From positions 1-54,478 of the forward strand of contig RIBJ01000060.1 in NCBI GenBank assembly GCA_003762715.1: DNA of 54,478 bases. Reading direction: 5' to 3'. A program made the translations under genes and the position numbers. Every line of letters starts with the position of its first letter. Within the stretch, counting starts at the first letter, position 1. Source of the stretch: Muribaculaceae bacterium Isolate-104 (HZI). GTDB taxonomy: Bacteria > Bacteroidota > Bacteroidia > Bacteroidales > Muribaculaceae. The notes under the pieces were generated by a model. It was not told the origin of the DNA, did not search any database, and worked only from the letters and a program-made list of their open reading frames with translations. Shown piece after piece: positions 47,101 to 54,422 of this stretch.

Positions 47101-47444
47101 AGACAGCAGCTGCACCTCTATGGGCTGACCTGTCCACTTTACTGTAACAGGCTTGCAGCCCACGAATGTGACGGTGATACTTGCGCCGGACTTTACATTG
47201 CTTAGGCTGAACACGCCGTCTATGTTTGTAGACGTGGCGTTGGTAGTGCCCTCCACTCTCACAGTGGCGCCCGGCAAAGGCTCGCCGTCGTCGTCCGTAA
47301 CTGTGCCGGTGCACTTGGTGCTGCTCTGCTGAGCGGCAGCTAAAGGCTCGTAACTGCCCCCCCCTCAATGGGTTGCGCCTGCATTGCCGAGGCGGCGGAG
47401 AGGAGAGTCGCTGCTAACGCTGCGGATAGATACTTTTTCCTCAT
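44194..47444 (-). CDS. SusC/RagA-family TonB-dependent receptor, reading frame broken after the signal peptide (possibly phase-variable)
   Basis: The start MRKKYLSAALAATLLSAASA (47444) gives a clean signal peptide with cleavage near MQA-Q, in step with a full promoter. This frame stops at codon 35, at 47342-47340. The mature receptor is intact in another frame: CTGTVTDDDGEPLPGATV sandwich, EEVVVVGYGVQKKVNLTG TonB-box region, plug, and barrel to the end LSVGLNINL (44194). The two parts meet at an 8-base G tract (47364-47357). Nine or six G would join them into about 1083 residues; restoring 13 bases missing from a nearby imperfect repeat would also do so. The length 3251 is not a multiple of three. 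The rest of the gene shows no decay. It may be off-phase, recently broken, or a base-count error. Confidence 0.85.
47357..47364. repeat. 8-base G:C homopolymer at the susC frame break
   Basis: C8 on the plus strand, G8 in the gene. It lies just after the signal-peptide cleavage region. A gain of one base or loss of two would open the reading frame. Confidence 0.8.
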
Positions 47445-47517
47445 GGTTAATTGATTTATGTGAAAATCCCTTAAAAGATAATTCTCACTTGCGATTAATG
47501 AATGGTTCGTTCGGCTA

Positions 47518-47548
47518 CAAAGATAGAACACTTTTTTGCAGAAAGCAA
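47518..47548 (-). promoter_or_regulatory. Promoter of the second susC/susD operon
   Basis: Minus-strand TTG (47548-47546), 20-base spacer, TATCTTTG (47525-47518); leader of about 70 bases to the ATG at 47444. Confidence 0.88.
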
Positions 47549-47979
47549 GTCTTTTTAAACAAAACTCATCGCATCACCCAAAATATCCGCAAACATCCGC
47601 TATTCAAACCCAAACATAAACTACTCATTTTATTCCCTGCTTTTATCACTTACAAAACCGGCTGTGGATGATTTTTTTTGAGCATTGCCTATAATTATTT
47701 AAGGTGTATATAAATCTCTATGCCGAGATTCTCCAACAGTCCCGAAAAATTAACACTATTTTAAGTTAAAATCCACTCACACCAACATCCTGATTTCCTG
47801 ACCAATATATCAACACGCAATTTATACACCCTTGACAGTCGAAGTAAAATTAACCTTTCAGTGTCGAAATTTTAACAACTAAACCACCCTGACTCTCCCA
47901 AACCTCTCAATTCATGACACTTACAACTTTAACATTTACGAGTGTGAAAATTAAGTCAAGATTCGGTCTGCCGCCGCCG
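47549..47979. other. AT-rich intergenic region between susC and the phage-like module
   Basis: About 430 bases without a credible ORF or RNA gene. One imperfect direct repeat is visible: 47836-47854 and 47859-47876 share CAG-(x)-TCGAA followed by an A/T stretch and TTAAC, a possible operator for the module downstream. Confidence 0.45.
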
Positions 47980-47987
47980 TAACTTTG
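47980..47987 (+). promoter_or_regulatory. -7 element of the phage-like module
   Basis: TAACTTTG, 49 bases before the first ATG of the module at 48037; -33 box unclear. Confidence 0.55.
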
Positions 47988-48036
47988 CATTGTCAACACG
48001 ACACAACACTATCAAATAACAACCAAACCAATTTAC

Positions 48037-48384
48037 ATGACTATGGAAACAGACAACAAACCCACTCCCGACACCGGCGAAAAAGCTCCCGCTCCCGCCA
48101 ATGACGCGCCCGAACCGACAGAAACCGACACTGCCGCCACCGAACCGCAACCGGCAGACGCGCCGCCGGCAGAGACTTCGCAGATTGCCGCCACAGACCT
48201 TCTCGATCTCATCCGCGCCGCAGAGGAACGCGGCTACCGCAAAGGCATTGACGAAGCCGCGCGAAAAAACATCAGCGCCACAAACGGGCTTTGGAGCGCG
48301 CCGGAAACCCGCCGTCATGAGGACGACTACGACACCGGCACCGAAATACTGAAAACCATACGCCCCGGCGTATGGGACATGTAG
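48037..48384 (+). CDS. Acidic Pro/Ala-rich protein at the head of the phage-like module
   Basis: 115 residues. First ~50 residues are a low-complexity Pro/Ala/Glu/Thr segment, then a helix-forming part (TDLLDLIRAAEERGYRKGIDEA), and a C-terminal EILKTIRPGVWDM. Its place just before the capsid gene and its acidic, helical nature recall small scaffold-like or capsid-associated proteins of phages. That is position-based inference; I do not recognise the family. An in-frame ATG two codons in is equally possible as start. The 116 bases after it are strongly pyrimidine-rich, with no gene. Confidence 0.65.
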   Translation: MTMETDNKPTPDTGEKAPAPANDAPEPTETDTAATEPQPADAPPAETSQIAATDLLDLIRAAEERGYRKGIDEAARKNISATNGLWSAPETRRHEDDYDTGTEILKTIRPGVWDM

Positions 48385-48499
48385 CCCCCCACCCCTTTCC
48401 TGCCACCCTTATCTTATACCCTGCCATAAAACACACCCACCCCTCTCCTCCTCTCTCCTCTACTATTTTTTTTAACCCTATTTTATTACAACCAAGATT

Positions 48500-49789
48500 A
48501 TGGAAAACAACGCAACAATCACAACCGGCTTCGCCGAAGGACAACACATTGTAAACGGAGTGCTCACAACACCGCTCGCCAACGAAGCGGCACCCGGACT
48601 GATACGGTCGGATGTCGACACCAGAGTGGCAAAACTCAAGCCGATGTCAACCCCCGTCGACTCAATCAGCCGCCTCATCGGAGCACGAAAAGCGAAAAGC
48701 ATGATTGTAGAGTACTACAGCGTAGACTCAAAGCAACCCTCGACAACGCTGAAATCAGCGGCATCTGTCTCTGACGAACAGCATTCGAGCGGCAAGGCAA
48801 TCTACATACTCAACACCCGCAACAACGCACTCTTTGCCGAAAGCGACACTATCCTGGTACCTGCCGACACCAAAGCGAAGTCTGACACCCCCGAACACGA
48901 ACCGATAATGCTCTATGTACTTGAGGCAAACCCCGGCTCGCCAATAAAAGCAGTGGCAATAAACAGCAATGACTCAGGCGAGATAAGACAGCTCAACGCA
49001 GGCACCACGCTCGTCCGGATGGGACGCGCAGCCGGAGAGCTTGACGTTCAGACACCCCAGTTCGAGGCACTCCCGCGCAAAAGCAGCAACTACTGCCAGA
49101 TATTCAAGGCTCAGGTAGAACAGAGCAACATTGTCAGACAAAGCTCTAAAGATGTAGGCTGGTCATTCCAGGACCAGGAAGAAGTGGCGATAGCCGACAT
49201 GAGAATGTGCATGGAAAAGAGCTTTGTGTTCGGATGCAAGGGCCGCCTGCCGCTTGCCGAACGAGGCGACGAGGTGATGTTTACCGAAGGTATATGGAAT
49301 CAGGCTGGCGACGAATACAAATATACCCCCGGCGACATAAACAAAATCGACCTCTCCGAACTGATGAAACAGGCATTCACCGGCAAAGCCGCCGGCAGCG
49401 CCAAAAAGATTCTCATCGGAGGCTCCACCCTTATAGCCACGCTCAGCAAACTTGACGCCCAAAGAGTGCTCTTTGCCAACGACAAAGTGACCCACTGGGG
49501 CATCGACTTCAAGGAGATTCACAGCAAGTTCGGCACACTGCTGGTTGTGTTCAGCGAAGTGTTCGACCAGTGCGGACACCCCGAGCAGGGAATGGTGCTC
49601 GACCCCGCATTCATGACAAAATATGTGTACCAGCCACTCAGAGCCGAACGCCTCGACCTCAAAAAATCCGGCACAAGAAACACCCAGGCGGTAGTGATAA
49701 CCGAAGCAAGCTGCCTTGTGCTCAGAAACCCCGGCGCCCACCTGCGCATTATCGAGTACACCGCAGAGGATGCCAACAAAACCTCCTGA
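48500..49789 (+). CDS. Phage major-capsid-like protein (HK97-fold, SU10/DUF5309-like)
   Basis: 429 residues. Resembles the SU10-type major capsid proteins: N-terminal GLIRSDVDTRVAKLKPMSTP and DSISRLIGARKA, the N-x2-QIFKAQVEQS segment near 195 with VRQSSKDVGWSFQDQE after it (long-helix region of the fold), a central KSFVFGCKGR, and a C-terminal YVYQPLRAERLDLKKSGT followed by INLR-like strands (LRNPGAHLRIIEY). No maturation protease gene or protease domain is adjacent. The gene is intact and its codon use resembles its neighbours. Second gene of the module; the next gene follows after 14 bases. A capsid protein is the best reading, by resemblance only. Confidence 0.78.
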   Translation: MENNATITTGFAEGQHIVNGVLTTPLANEAAPGLIRSDVDTRVAKLKPMSTPVDSISRLIGARKAKSMIVEYYSVDSKQPSTTLKSAASVSDEQHSSGKAIYILNTRNNALFAESDTILVPADTKAKSDTPEHEPIMLYVLEANPGSPIKAVAINSNDSGEIRQLNAGTTLVRMGRAAGELDVQTPQFEALPRKSSNYCQIFKAQVEQSNIVRQSSKDVGWSFQDQEEVAIADMRMCMEKSFVFGCKGRLPLAERGDEVMFTEGIWNQAGDEYKYTPGDINKIDLSELMKQAFTGKAAGSAKKILIGGSTLIATLSKLDAQRVLFANDKVTHWGIDFKEIHSKFGTLLVVFSEVFDQCGHPEQGMVLDPAFMTKYVYQPLRAERLDLKKSGTRNTQAVVITEASCLVLRNPGAHLRIIEYTAEDANKTS

Positions 49790-49803
49790 ACCGACAACAA
49801 GCA

Positions 49804-50376
49804 ATGAACACAACTCACGTCATAATGACTCCGGAGGAGATTCTCACCCGCTGGCGACTGCTACGCGGGTGGGAGCCCCTCTGCTCCGGACACATTTCAG
49901 TCACCGCCCACAATAGCGCTCTGGACTCACTGCTGATTGAACACATCAGAGCATGGTACACAAAAGCGCTCGCTACATACCCCCTCGAACAGCTGCCGCT
50001 GATGGAATTTGCCGCTCAGACCTCGCTCGACAGCTTCCGCACAGACCAATCGGCAACACTCACCCTGCCGCCGGGGTGTCTGCGCCCGGCAAGCGTGGCG
50101 CTCTCCACATGGCATCGCCCCGCCAACATACAGGCTGCCGATTCAGAGGCAGCGCAGCTTCAGCTAAACCCCTACACAGCCGCGTCCGACAGCCACCCCG
50201 TGGCAATACGCCTGTCACAATCCGCACTGTCGCTCCACCCCGCCGCGCCCGGCTCTGCCGTGGTATCGCTACTCGGAGTGCCGGCTCCTGAAAACAACCG
50301 CTTTGTCCTGTCGCCGTTTCTCATCGCCGACATGGCGCACAACGAATTTATTGAATCACTGAACAACACAATATGA
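49804..50376 (+). CDS. Putative head-completion/connector protein of the phage-like module
   Basis: 190 residues from the ATG at 49804, right after the capsid stop; a start at the Met seven codons later (MTPEEILTRW) is also possible. The N-terminal half is helical (LIEHIRAWYTKALATY), the C-terminal half beta-rich (QSALSLHPAAPGSAVVSLLG, then NRFVLSPFLIADMAHNEF). That layout, and its position between capsid and portal genes with an ATGA overlap to the portal, suits a connector or adaptor. No family recognised with confidence. Confidence 0.65.
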   Translation: MNTTHVIMTPEEILTRWRLLRGWEPLCSGHISVTAHNSALDSLLIEHIRAWYTKALATYPLEQLPLMEFAAQTSLDSFRTDQSATLTLPPGCLRPASVALSTWHRPANIQAADSEAAQLQLNPYTAASDSHPVAIRLSQSALSLHPAAPGSAVVSLLGVPAPENNRFVLSPFLIADMAHNEFIESLNNTI

Positions 50377-51746
50377 TACCTCGCGAACTAAACAACGCAT
50401 ACACCGCATGGTGCGCCGGAGCATCTTTGCGCCAACGCCGCAAAAGATTCAAAGACTACACCTATGGCAGACAATGGGGCGACATCATCGACCTGGCAAA
50501 CGGACGCCGGATAAAAGAAATGGACTTCGCAATAGAAAGCGGATTCAGACCCCTCACCAACAACCTCATACGTCAGATGGTCAAGACCGTTGTAGGGCTA
50601 TACCGCCGCGACTACGCCGCCCCATTCCCCGAAGCGCTCGCACACACAGCCGCCCGAAACAGTCTCGCCGAACTCGACGCACGCGCCCTTGAGGAATTTC
50701 TGATTTCAGGCTGCGCCATACAACGCATTGTGAGCGAACGGCGCACCGGCGGCAACGGAGTGTGGGTAGACAACGTGTCTCCCGAAAACTTCTTCGTCAA
50801 CCGCTTCTCCGACCCCCGCGGATGCGACATCGAACTTGTGGGTATGCTCCACAACATGAGCTGCGACGAAGTCGCTGCCCGCTTCGGCGGCAACGACCCC
50901 GACAGAAGGCAGCGGCTCAAACAGATGTGCCTCCGCGCCGCCGACAACTCCATTGTCAACACCGACAGCGCCGGCTTCTTCGCCGCGCCCAGCGGCAGAT
51001 GCCGGCTCATTGAAGTGTGGACACTCAGATCGCTGCAGGCAATAAAATGCTACGACCCGCGCACAGCATCCATATTTTTCGTTCCCGCAACACAGGCGCG
51101 TAAAATATCGCGCACAAACTCTCGCCGCCCGAAAGAACAGGCAATCGTGTTCAAGGCAATCGACACCGCCCGCTGGCACTGCACCTGGTTCGCACCCTCC
51201 GGCGAAACAGTGGCGGCGTACCTGTCGCCGTTCGCCCACGGCTCACACCCCTTCGCCATAAAATTCTACCCCCTCACCGACGGAGAGGTACACCCGTTTG
51301 TCGAAGACGTTATCGACCAGCAGAAATATGTCAACCGCATGATAACCATGATTGACAACATAATGCAGACAAGCGCAAAAGGCGTCCTCCTGTTTCCAGA
51401 AGACCGCAAGCCCGACGGATTTACCTGGAACGACATCGCCGACATCTGGAGCGACTGCCGGGGCATAATACCCTACAAAAGCTCAACCCGAACAAACGCT
51501 ATGCCCACACAGATAACAACCTCCGGAGCAACCGCCGACGCCCACAGACTCCTGTCCACTCAGCTCGAACTCATGGAACAAATATCCGGAGTGTCCGGCG
51601 GACTCATGGGCAGAAACATGCCCGGCAACGCATCCGCCTCGCTCTACCAGGCACTCGCCCACCACTCCACAACCGCCCTTTCCGACCTGCTCGGCACATT
51701 TGCCGACTTCATTGACAAACGCAACAACATAATAGCCACCACCTGA
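50373..51746 (+). CDS. Phage portal-like protein
   Basis: 457 residues. Portal-like features: an N-terminal helical segment with RKRFKDYTYGRQWGDIIDL, IESGFRPLTNNLIRQMVKTV, a central stretch FVEDVIDQQKYVNRMITMID typical of the portal stem region, and a C-terminal QLELMEQISGVSGGLMGRNM with a helix after it. In phages the portal is the dodecameric DNA gate at one capsid vertex and needs a terminase; none is encoded here. Overlaps the upstream gene by ATGA. The order capsid then portal is the reverse of most tailed phages. Confidence 0.75.
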   Translation: MIPRELNNAYTAWCAGASLRQRRKRFKDYTYGRQWGDIIDLANGRRIKEMDFAIESGFRPLTNNLIRQMVKTVVGLYRRDYAAPFPEALAHTAARNSLAELDARALEEFLISGCAIQRIVSERRTGGNGVWVDNVSPENFFVNRFSDPRGCDIELVGMLHNMSCDEVAARFGGNDPDRRQRLKQMCLRAADNSIVNTDSAGFFAAPSGRCRLIEVWTLRSLQAIKCYDPRTASIFFVPATQARKISRTNSRRPKEQAIVFKAIDTARWHCTWFAPSGETVAAYLSPFAHGSHPFAIKFYPLTDGEVHPFVEDVIDQQKYVNRMITMIDNIMQTSAKGVLLFPEDRKPDGFTWNDIADIWSDCRGIIPYKSSTRTNAMPTQITTSGATADAHRLLSTQLELMEQISGVSGGLMGRNMPGNASASLYQALAHHSTTALSDLLGTFADFIDKRNNIIATT

Positions 51747-51796
51747 ATTTACACCATTTAACACAAACGAGCCGTCAAACCGCACACCTATAGTTG

Positions 51797-51804
51797 TAAT
51801 TTTG
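51797..51804 (+). promoter_or_regulatory. -7 element before the small repeat protein
   Basis: TAATTTTG, 34 bases before the ATG at 51838, suggesting a separate transcript for the last two genes of the module. Confidence 0.5.
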
Positions 51805-51837
51805 CCAACATATTGTAAAAATTACCGTTTTTCAACT

Positions 51838-52236
51838 ATGAACACCAGACTACCGAAACTCACAAACCAGCGCGACCACGACTTCATGGCAGCATGTCGC
51901 AAAATCCAGCTCTCGCCGAAAGCCCGCACACTGACCTGCGCACAAATAGCAGCCTTGGCGGCAGCATCGCCGGCACCAAGCTACTACATCACATTCAGCT
52001 ACGCCCTCCGCCTCCTGAGAAAAGGCGACGCCTCCCTGTCATCCACCGCAGCAGCAAGAATGGCAGACATCCGCAACAAAGTACACCGGCTCATGCTCAC
52101 ACGACAACTCACCGACACCGACGCACTATCGCTCGTTCTCGCCGGACCGTCAAAAGCCGGATTCTACCTCACCCCGCAGACAGCCCTCAGACTTTTCTAC
52201 CGACTGCGCAACAAAAAACGCACACTACACGCATAA
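51838..52236 (+). CDS. Small basic protein with an internal duplication
   Basis: 132 residues, basic, helical. Two copies of one motif are visible: ASPAPSYYITFSYALRLLRK and AGPSKAGFYLTPQTALRLFYR, sharing P-x(2-3)-[YF]Y-[IL]-T-x3-ALRL, about 50 residues apart. It may bind nucleic acid or act as a small regulator of the module, but there is no recognisable helix-turn-helix signature. The start is the ATG at 51838; the frame is open a little upstream but lacks support. The next gene begins 27 bases on. Confidence 0.7.
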   Translation: MNTRLPKLTNQRDHDFMAACRKIQLSPKARTLTCAQIAALAAASPAPSYYITFSYALRLLRKGDASLSSTAAARMADIRNKVHRLMLTRQLTDTDALSLVLAGPSKAGFYLTPQTALRLFYRLRNKKRTLHA

Positions 52237-52263
52237 CCCATACACATTACAACCATTACAACC

Positions 52264-52695
52264 ATGAACACACCCGCAACAATAGCCATCAGCATAAAAT
52301 CAATCTGCGCCTCAATCTACGCACGCACAGCAATACGCCACACCCTCGACCCCAACCGACCGCCCATGCTCACACAACCCATGCAGCCCGCCCTTGAACA
52401 ACTCATCTGCTCCACATTCACCACACTGTGTCTTGAAACCGGAGCATCCCCCGCCGCACGCGACGAAGACATCCTCTCCACTACAATCCACCTCGTACCG
52501 CAGGTAAACACAGCCGCAATACGCGCCGCCTTCGAACGAATAATATCACTCCGCCTCCTCGCCGAAGCATACGCCTCTGTCGACCGCGCCTACTCCACAC
52601 AGATGAACACATTCGCCGACACCTCACTCGCCGCAGTCAAATCATTCACAACAACAGCCGCGCCACACCCCCGCAAAACACCTCACATCTTCTGA
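52264..52695 (+). CDS. Uncharacterised helical protein at the end of the phage-like module
   Basis: 143 residues, predicted mostly helical: IAISIKSICASIYARTAIRH, LEQLICSTFTTLCLETG, AAFERIISLRLLAEAYASV. Cys-containing but without a metal motif. Composition is Thr/Ala-rich, like the preceding gene. No family recognised. It ends 40 bases before the promoter of the U32 gene, so it closes the module. Confidence 0.65.
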   Translation: MNTPATIAISIKSICASIYARTAIRHTLDPNRPPMLTQPMQPALEQLICSTFTTLCLETGASPAARDEDILSTTIHLVPQVNTAAIRAAFERIISLRLLAEAYASVDRAYSTQMNTFADTSLAAVKSFTTTAAPHPRKTPHIF

Positions 52696-52735
52696 AAACC
52701 ACCCGCACAACACACACCCTCTCAGAAACATTTAA

Positions 52736-52743
52736 TAACTTTG
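52736..52743 (+). promoter_or_regulatory. -7 element for the U32-family gene
   Basis: TAACTTTG, 33 bases before the ATG at 52777; -33 box not evident. Confidence 0.6.
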
Positions 52744-52776
52744 CACACGCAACACAAAAACCACACCCCACCACAC

Positions 52777-54081
52777 ATGACACGCTCAGACTTTGAAATA
52801 ATGGCACCCGTAGGCAGCTTCGAATCCCTACACGCCGCAATCAGCGCAGGCGCCGACGCAATATACTTCGGCGTACAAGGACTAAACATGCGCTCACGCT
52901 CAAGCGCCAACTTCTCAATCGACGACCTCCGGACAATAATCGCCACCTGCAACCAGGCAGGAGTAAAAACATACCTCACGGTAAACACCATAATATACGA
53001 CTCCGACATGCAGCCCCTCCTCGACACACTCGACGCAGCCGCACAAGCAGGAGTAAGCGCCGTAATCGCATCCGACATCGCAGCCATAACCGAAGCACGA
53101 AAAAGAAACATAGAAGTACACATCTCGACACAATGCAACATATCCAACACCGCCGCAGTACGCTACTACGCCCAATGGGCAGACACAGTTGTGCTCGCAC
53201 GCGAACTCAACCTTGACCAGGTAGCCGCAATACACAACGCCATAACCACCGAACCAATACTCGGACCCTCCGGACAACCGGTCAAAATAGAAATGTTCTG
53301 CCACGGAGCACTCTGCATGGCAGTATCCGGAAAATGCTACCTCAGCCTGCACTCACTCAACTCAAGCGCAAACCGAGGCGCATGCGCCCAGATATGCCGC
53401 CGCTCATACACCGTTACCGACCGCGAGACCGGCGAATCACTCGACATCGAAAACAAATACATCATGTCGCCCAAAGACCTCAAGACAATACACTTCCTCA
53501 ACAAAATGGCAGACGCAGGAGTAAGAGTATTCAAAATCGAAGGACGCGCACGCGGAGCAGAATACGTCTACACAGCAGTCAAAGCCTACAACACAGCACT
53601 CAACGCAATCTGCGACGGCACATACACCCCTACCCTCATAGACAACATCGAAACCGACCTCGCAAAAATATTCAACAGAGGCTACTGGGACGGCTACTAC
53701 CTCGGACAACGCCTAGGAGAATGGAGCTCAAAATACGGCTCCAGCGCAACCCGCGTGAAACACTACGCCGCAAAAGGAGTGCGCTACTTCCCGAAAATAG
53801 GAGTCGGAGAATTCCTCATGGAAGACGGCACCCTCTCCGTAGGCGATGAAATAGTCATAACCGGACCCGCCACCGGAGCCATAATAACCACCGTCAGCGA
53901 AATCCGCGTAGACCTCAAACCGGTCGCCACAGCCCACAAAGGACAAAGCATATCCATACCGGTGCCCCAGAAAATACGCCCCTCCGACAGACTATACCGC
54001 TGGGAGCACACCGCAACAGCCACAGACACAGCCACAAACGCGCTACAGACACCACAGCCACAAACACCACCGAAAAAATAA
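52777..54081 (+). CDS. U32 peptidase-family protein (TrhP/YegQ-like)
   Basis: 434 residues. N-terminal TIM-barrel: MAPVGSFESLHAAISAGADA, then YFGVQGLNMRSRSSANFS. The family signature spans His176 to about residue 215: EMFCHGALCMAVSGKCYLS and SANRGACAQICRRSY, with four conserved cysteines able to bind iron-sulfur or metal. The C-terminal barrel-like domain ends in a Thr/Pro-rich tail. U32 members of the TrhP/RlhA type act in prephenate-dependent RNA hydroxylation (wobble uridine or 23S rRNA); peptidase activity is doubtful. The ATG at 52777 is preferred to an upstream in-frame ATG/TTG because of the promoter and family start (MTRSDFEIMAPVG). Third positions are very rich in A and C. Confidence 0.9.
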   Translation: MTRSDFEIMAPVGSFESLHAAISAGADAIYFGVQGLNMRSRSSANFSIDDLRTIIATCNQAGVKTYLTVNTIIYDSDMQPLLDTLDAAAQAGVSAVIASDIAAITEARKRNIEVHISTQCNISNTAAVRYYAQWADTVVLARELNLDQVAAIHNAITTEPILGPSGQPVKIEMFCHGALCMAVSGKCYLSLHSLNSSANRGACAQICRRSYTVTDRETGESLDIENKYIMSPKDLKTIHFLNKMADAGVRVFKIEGRARGAEYVYTAVKAYNTALNAICDGTYTPTLIDNIETDLAKIFNRGYWDGYYLGQRLGEWSSKYGSSATRVKHYAAKGVRYFPKIGVGEFLMEDGTLSVGDEIVITGPATGAIITTVSEIRVDLKPVATAHKGQSISIPVPQKIRPSDRLYRWEHTATATDTATNALQTPQPQTPPKK

Positions 54082-54105
54082 AAACAAAAAATATCGTCAA
54101 AAATT

Positions 54106-54135
54106 TTGCCGGAATAAAAAAAAGCTCTACCTTTG
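54106..54135 (+). promoter_or_regulatory. Promoter of tRNA-Phe
   Basis: TTG (54106-54108), 19-base spacer, TACCTTTG (54128-54135), 16 bases before the tRNA. Confidence 0.85.
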
Positions 54136-54151
54136 CAACGCAAAACAGCAA

Positions 54152-54224
54152 GGTGCCATAGCTCAGTTGGTAGAGCAAAGGACTGAAAATCCTTGTGTCC
54201 CCGGTTCGATTCCTGGTGGCACCA
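54152..54224 (+). tRNA. tRNA-Phe (anticodon GAA)
   Basis: Cloverleaf: acceptor GGTGCCA/TGGCACC, D arm, anticodon stem AAGGA/TCCTT with loop CTGAAAA (GAA), T loop TTCGATT. The T stem CCCGG/CCTGG has one C-T mismatch. CCA is not encoded; discriminator A at 54224. Confidence 0.97.
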
Positions 54225-54234
54225 CGAGATTGAT

Positions 54235-54281
54235 GAAACTCAGTTTACACTGTACACTAAGTGTTTACTGAGTTTCTCTTT
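54235..54281 (+). terminator. Terminator after tRNA-Phe
   Basis: GAAACTCAGT (54235-54244) pairs with ACTGAGTTTC (54267-54276), with an extra ACAC/GTGT inner helix; followed by TCTTTTT. Confidence 0.85.
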
Positions 54282-54295
54282 TTATAGCTGATTAT

Positions 54296-54349
54296 CTTAG
54301 AGTTAGCCCACTCTAAGTTCTGTCAATACCCTGTACACTTTGGGGTATT
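54296..54349. repeat. Two further hairpins between the tRNA and the transposase-like gene
   Basis: CTTAGAGT (54296-54303) with ACTCTAAG (54310-54317), and AATACCC (54325-54331) with GGGTATT (54343-54349). The 198-base gap 54225-54422 is otherwise featureless apart from a promoter-like element. Confidence 0.55.
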
Positions 54350-54400
54350 TTGGCGCATGGTAAAAAACCTGTGTTTAGTCAGTGTTTAGATATAACTTCT

Positions 54401-54408
54401 TACATTTG
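54401..54408 (+). promoter_or_regulatory. -7 element for the terminal gene
   Basis: TACATTTG, 15 bases before the ATG at 54423. Confidence 0.45.
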
Positions 54409-54422
54409 CAAAAAAGAGTGCG

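Noticed and set aside
44194-47277. Internal TTG at 47277 as the true start of the second susC
   Set aside because: That would remove the signal peptide and part of the first domain, while a good signal peptide and promoter exist just upstream in the other frame.
48384-48389. C6 run and pyrimidine-rich stretch after the first gene of the phage-like module
   Set aside because: Short run in non-coding DNA; no frame or promoter would change with its length.
48037-52695. Annotation as an ordinary complete prophage
   Set aside because: Terminase, protease, tail, lysis, replication and integrase genes are all missing, and unrelated host promoters bound the block on both sides.
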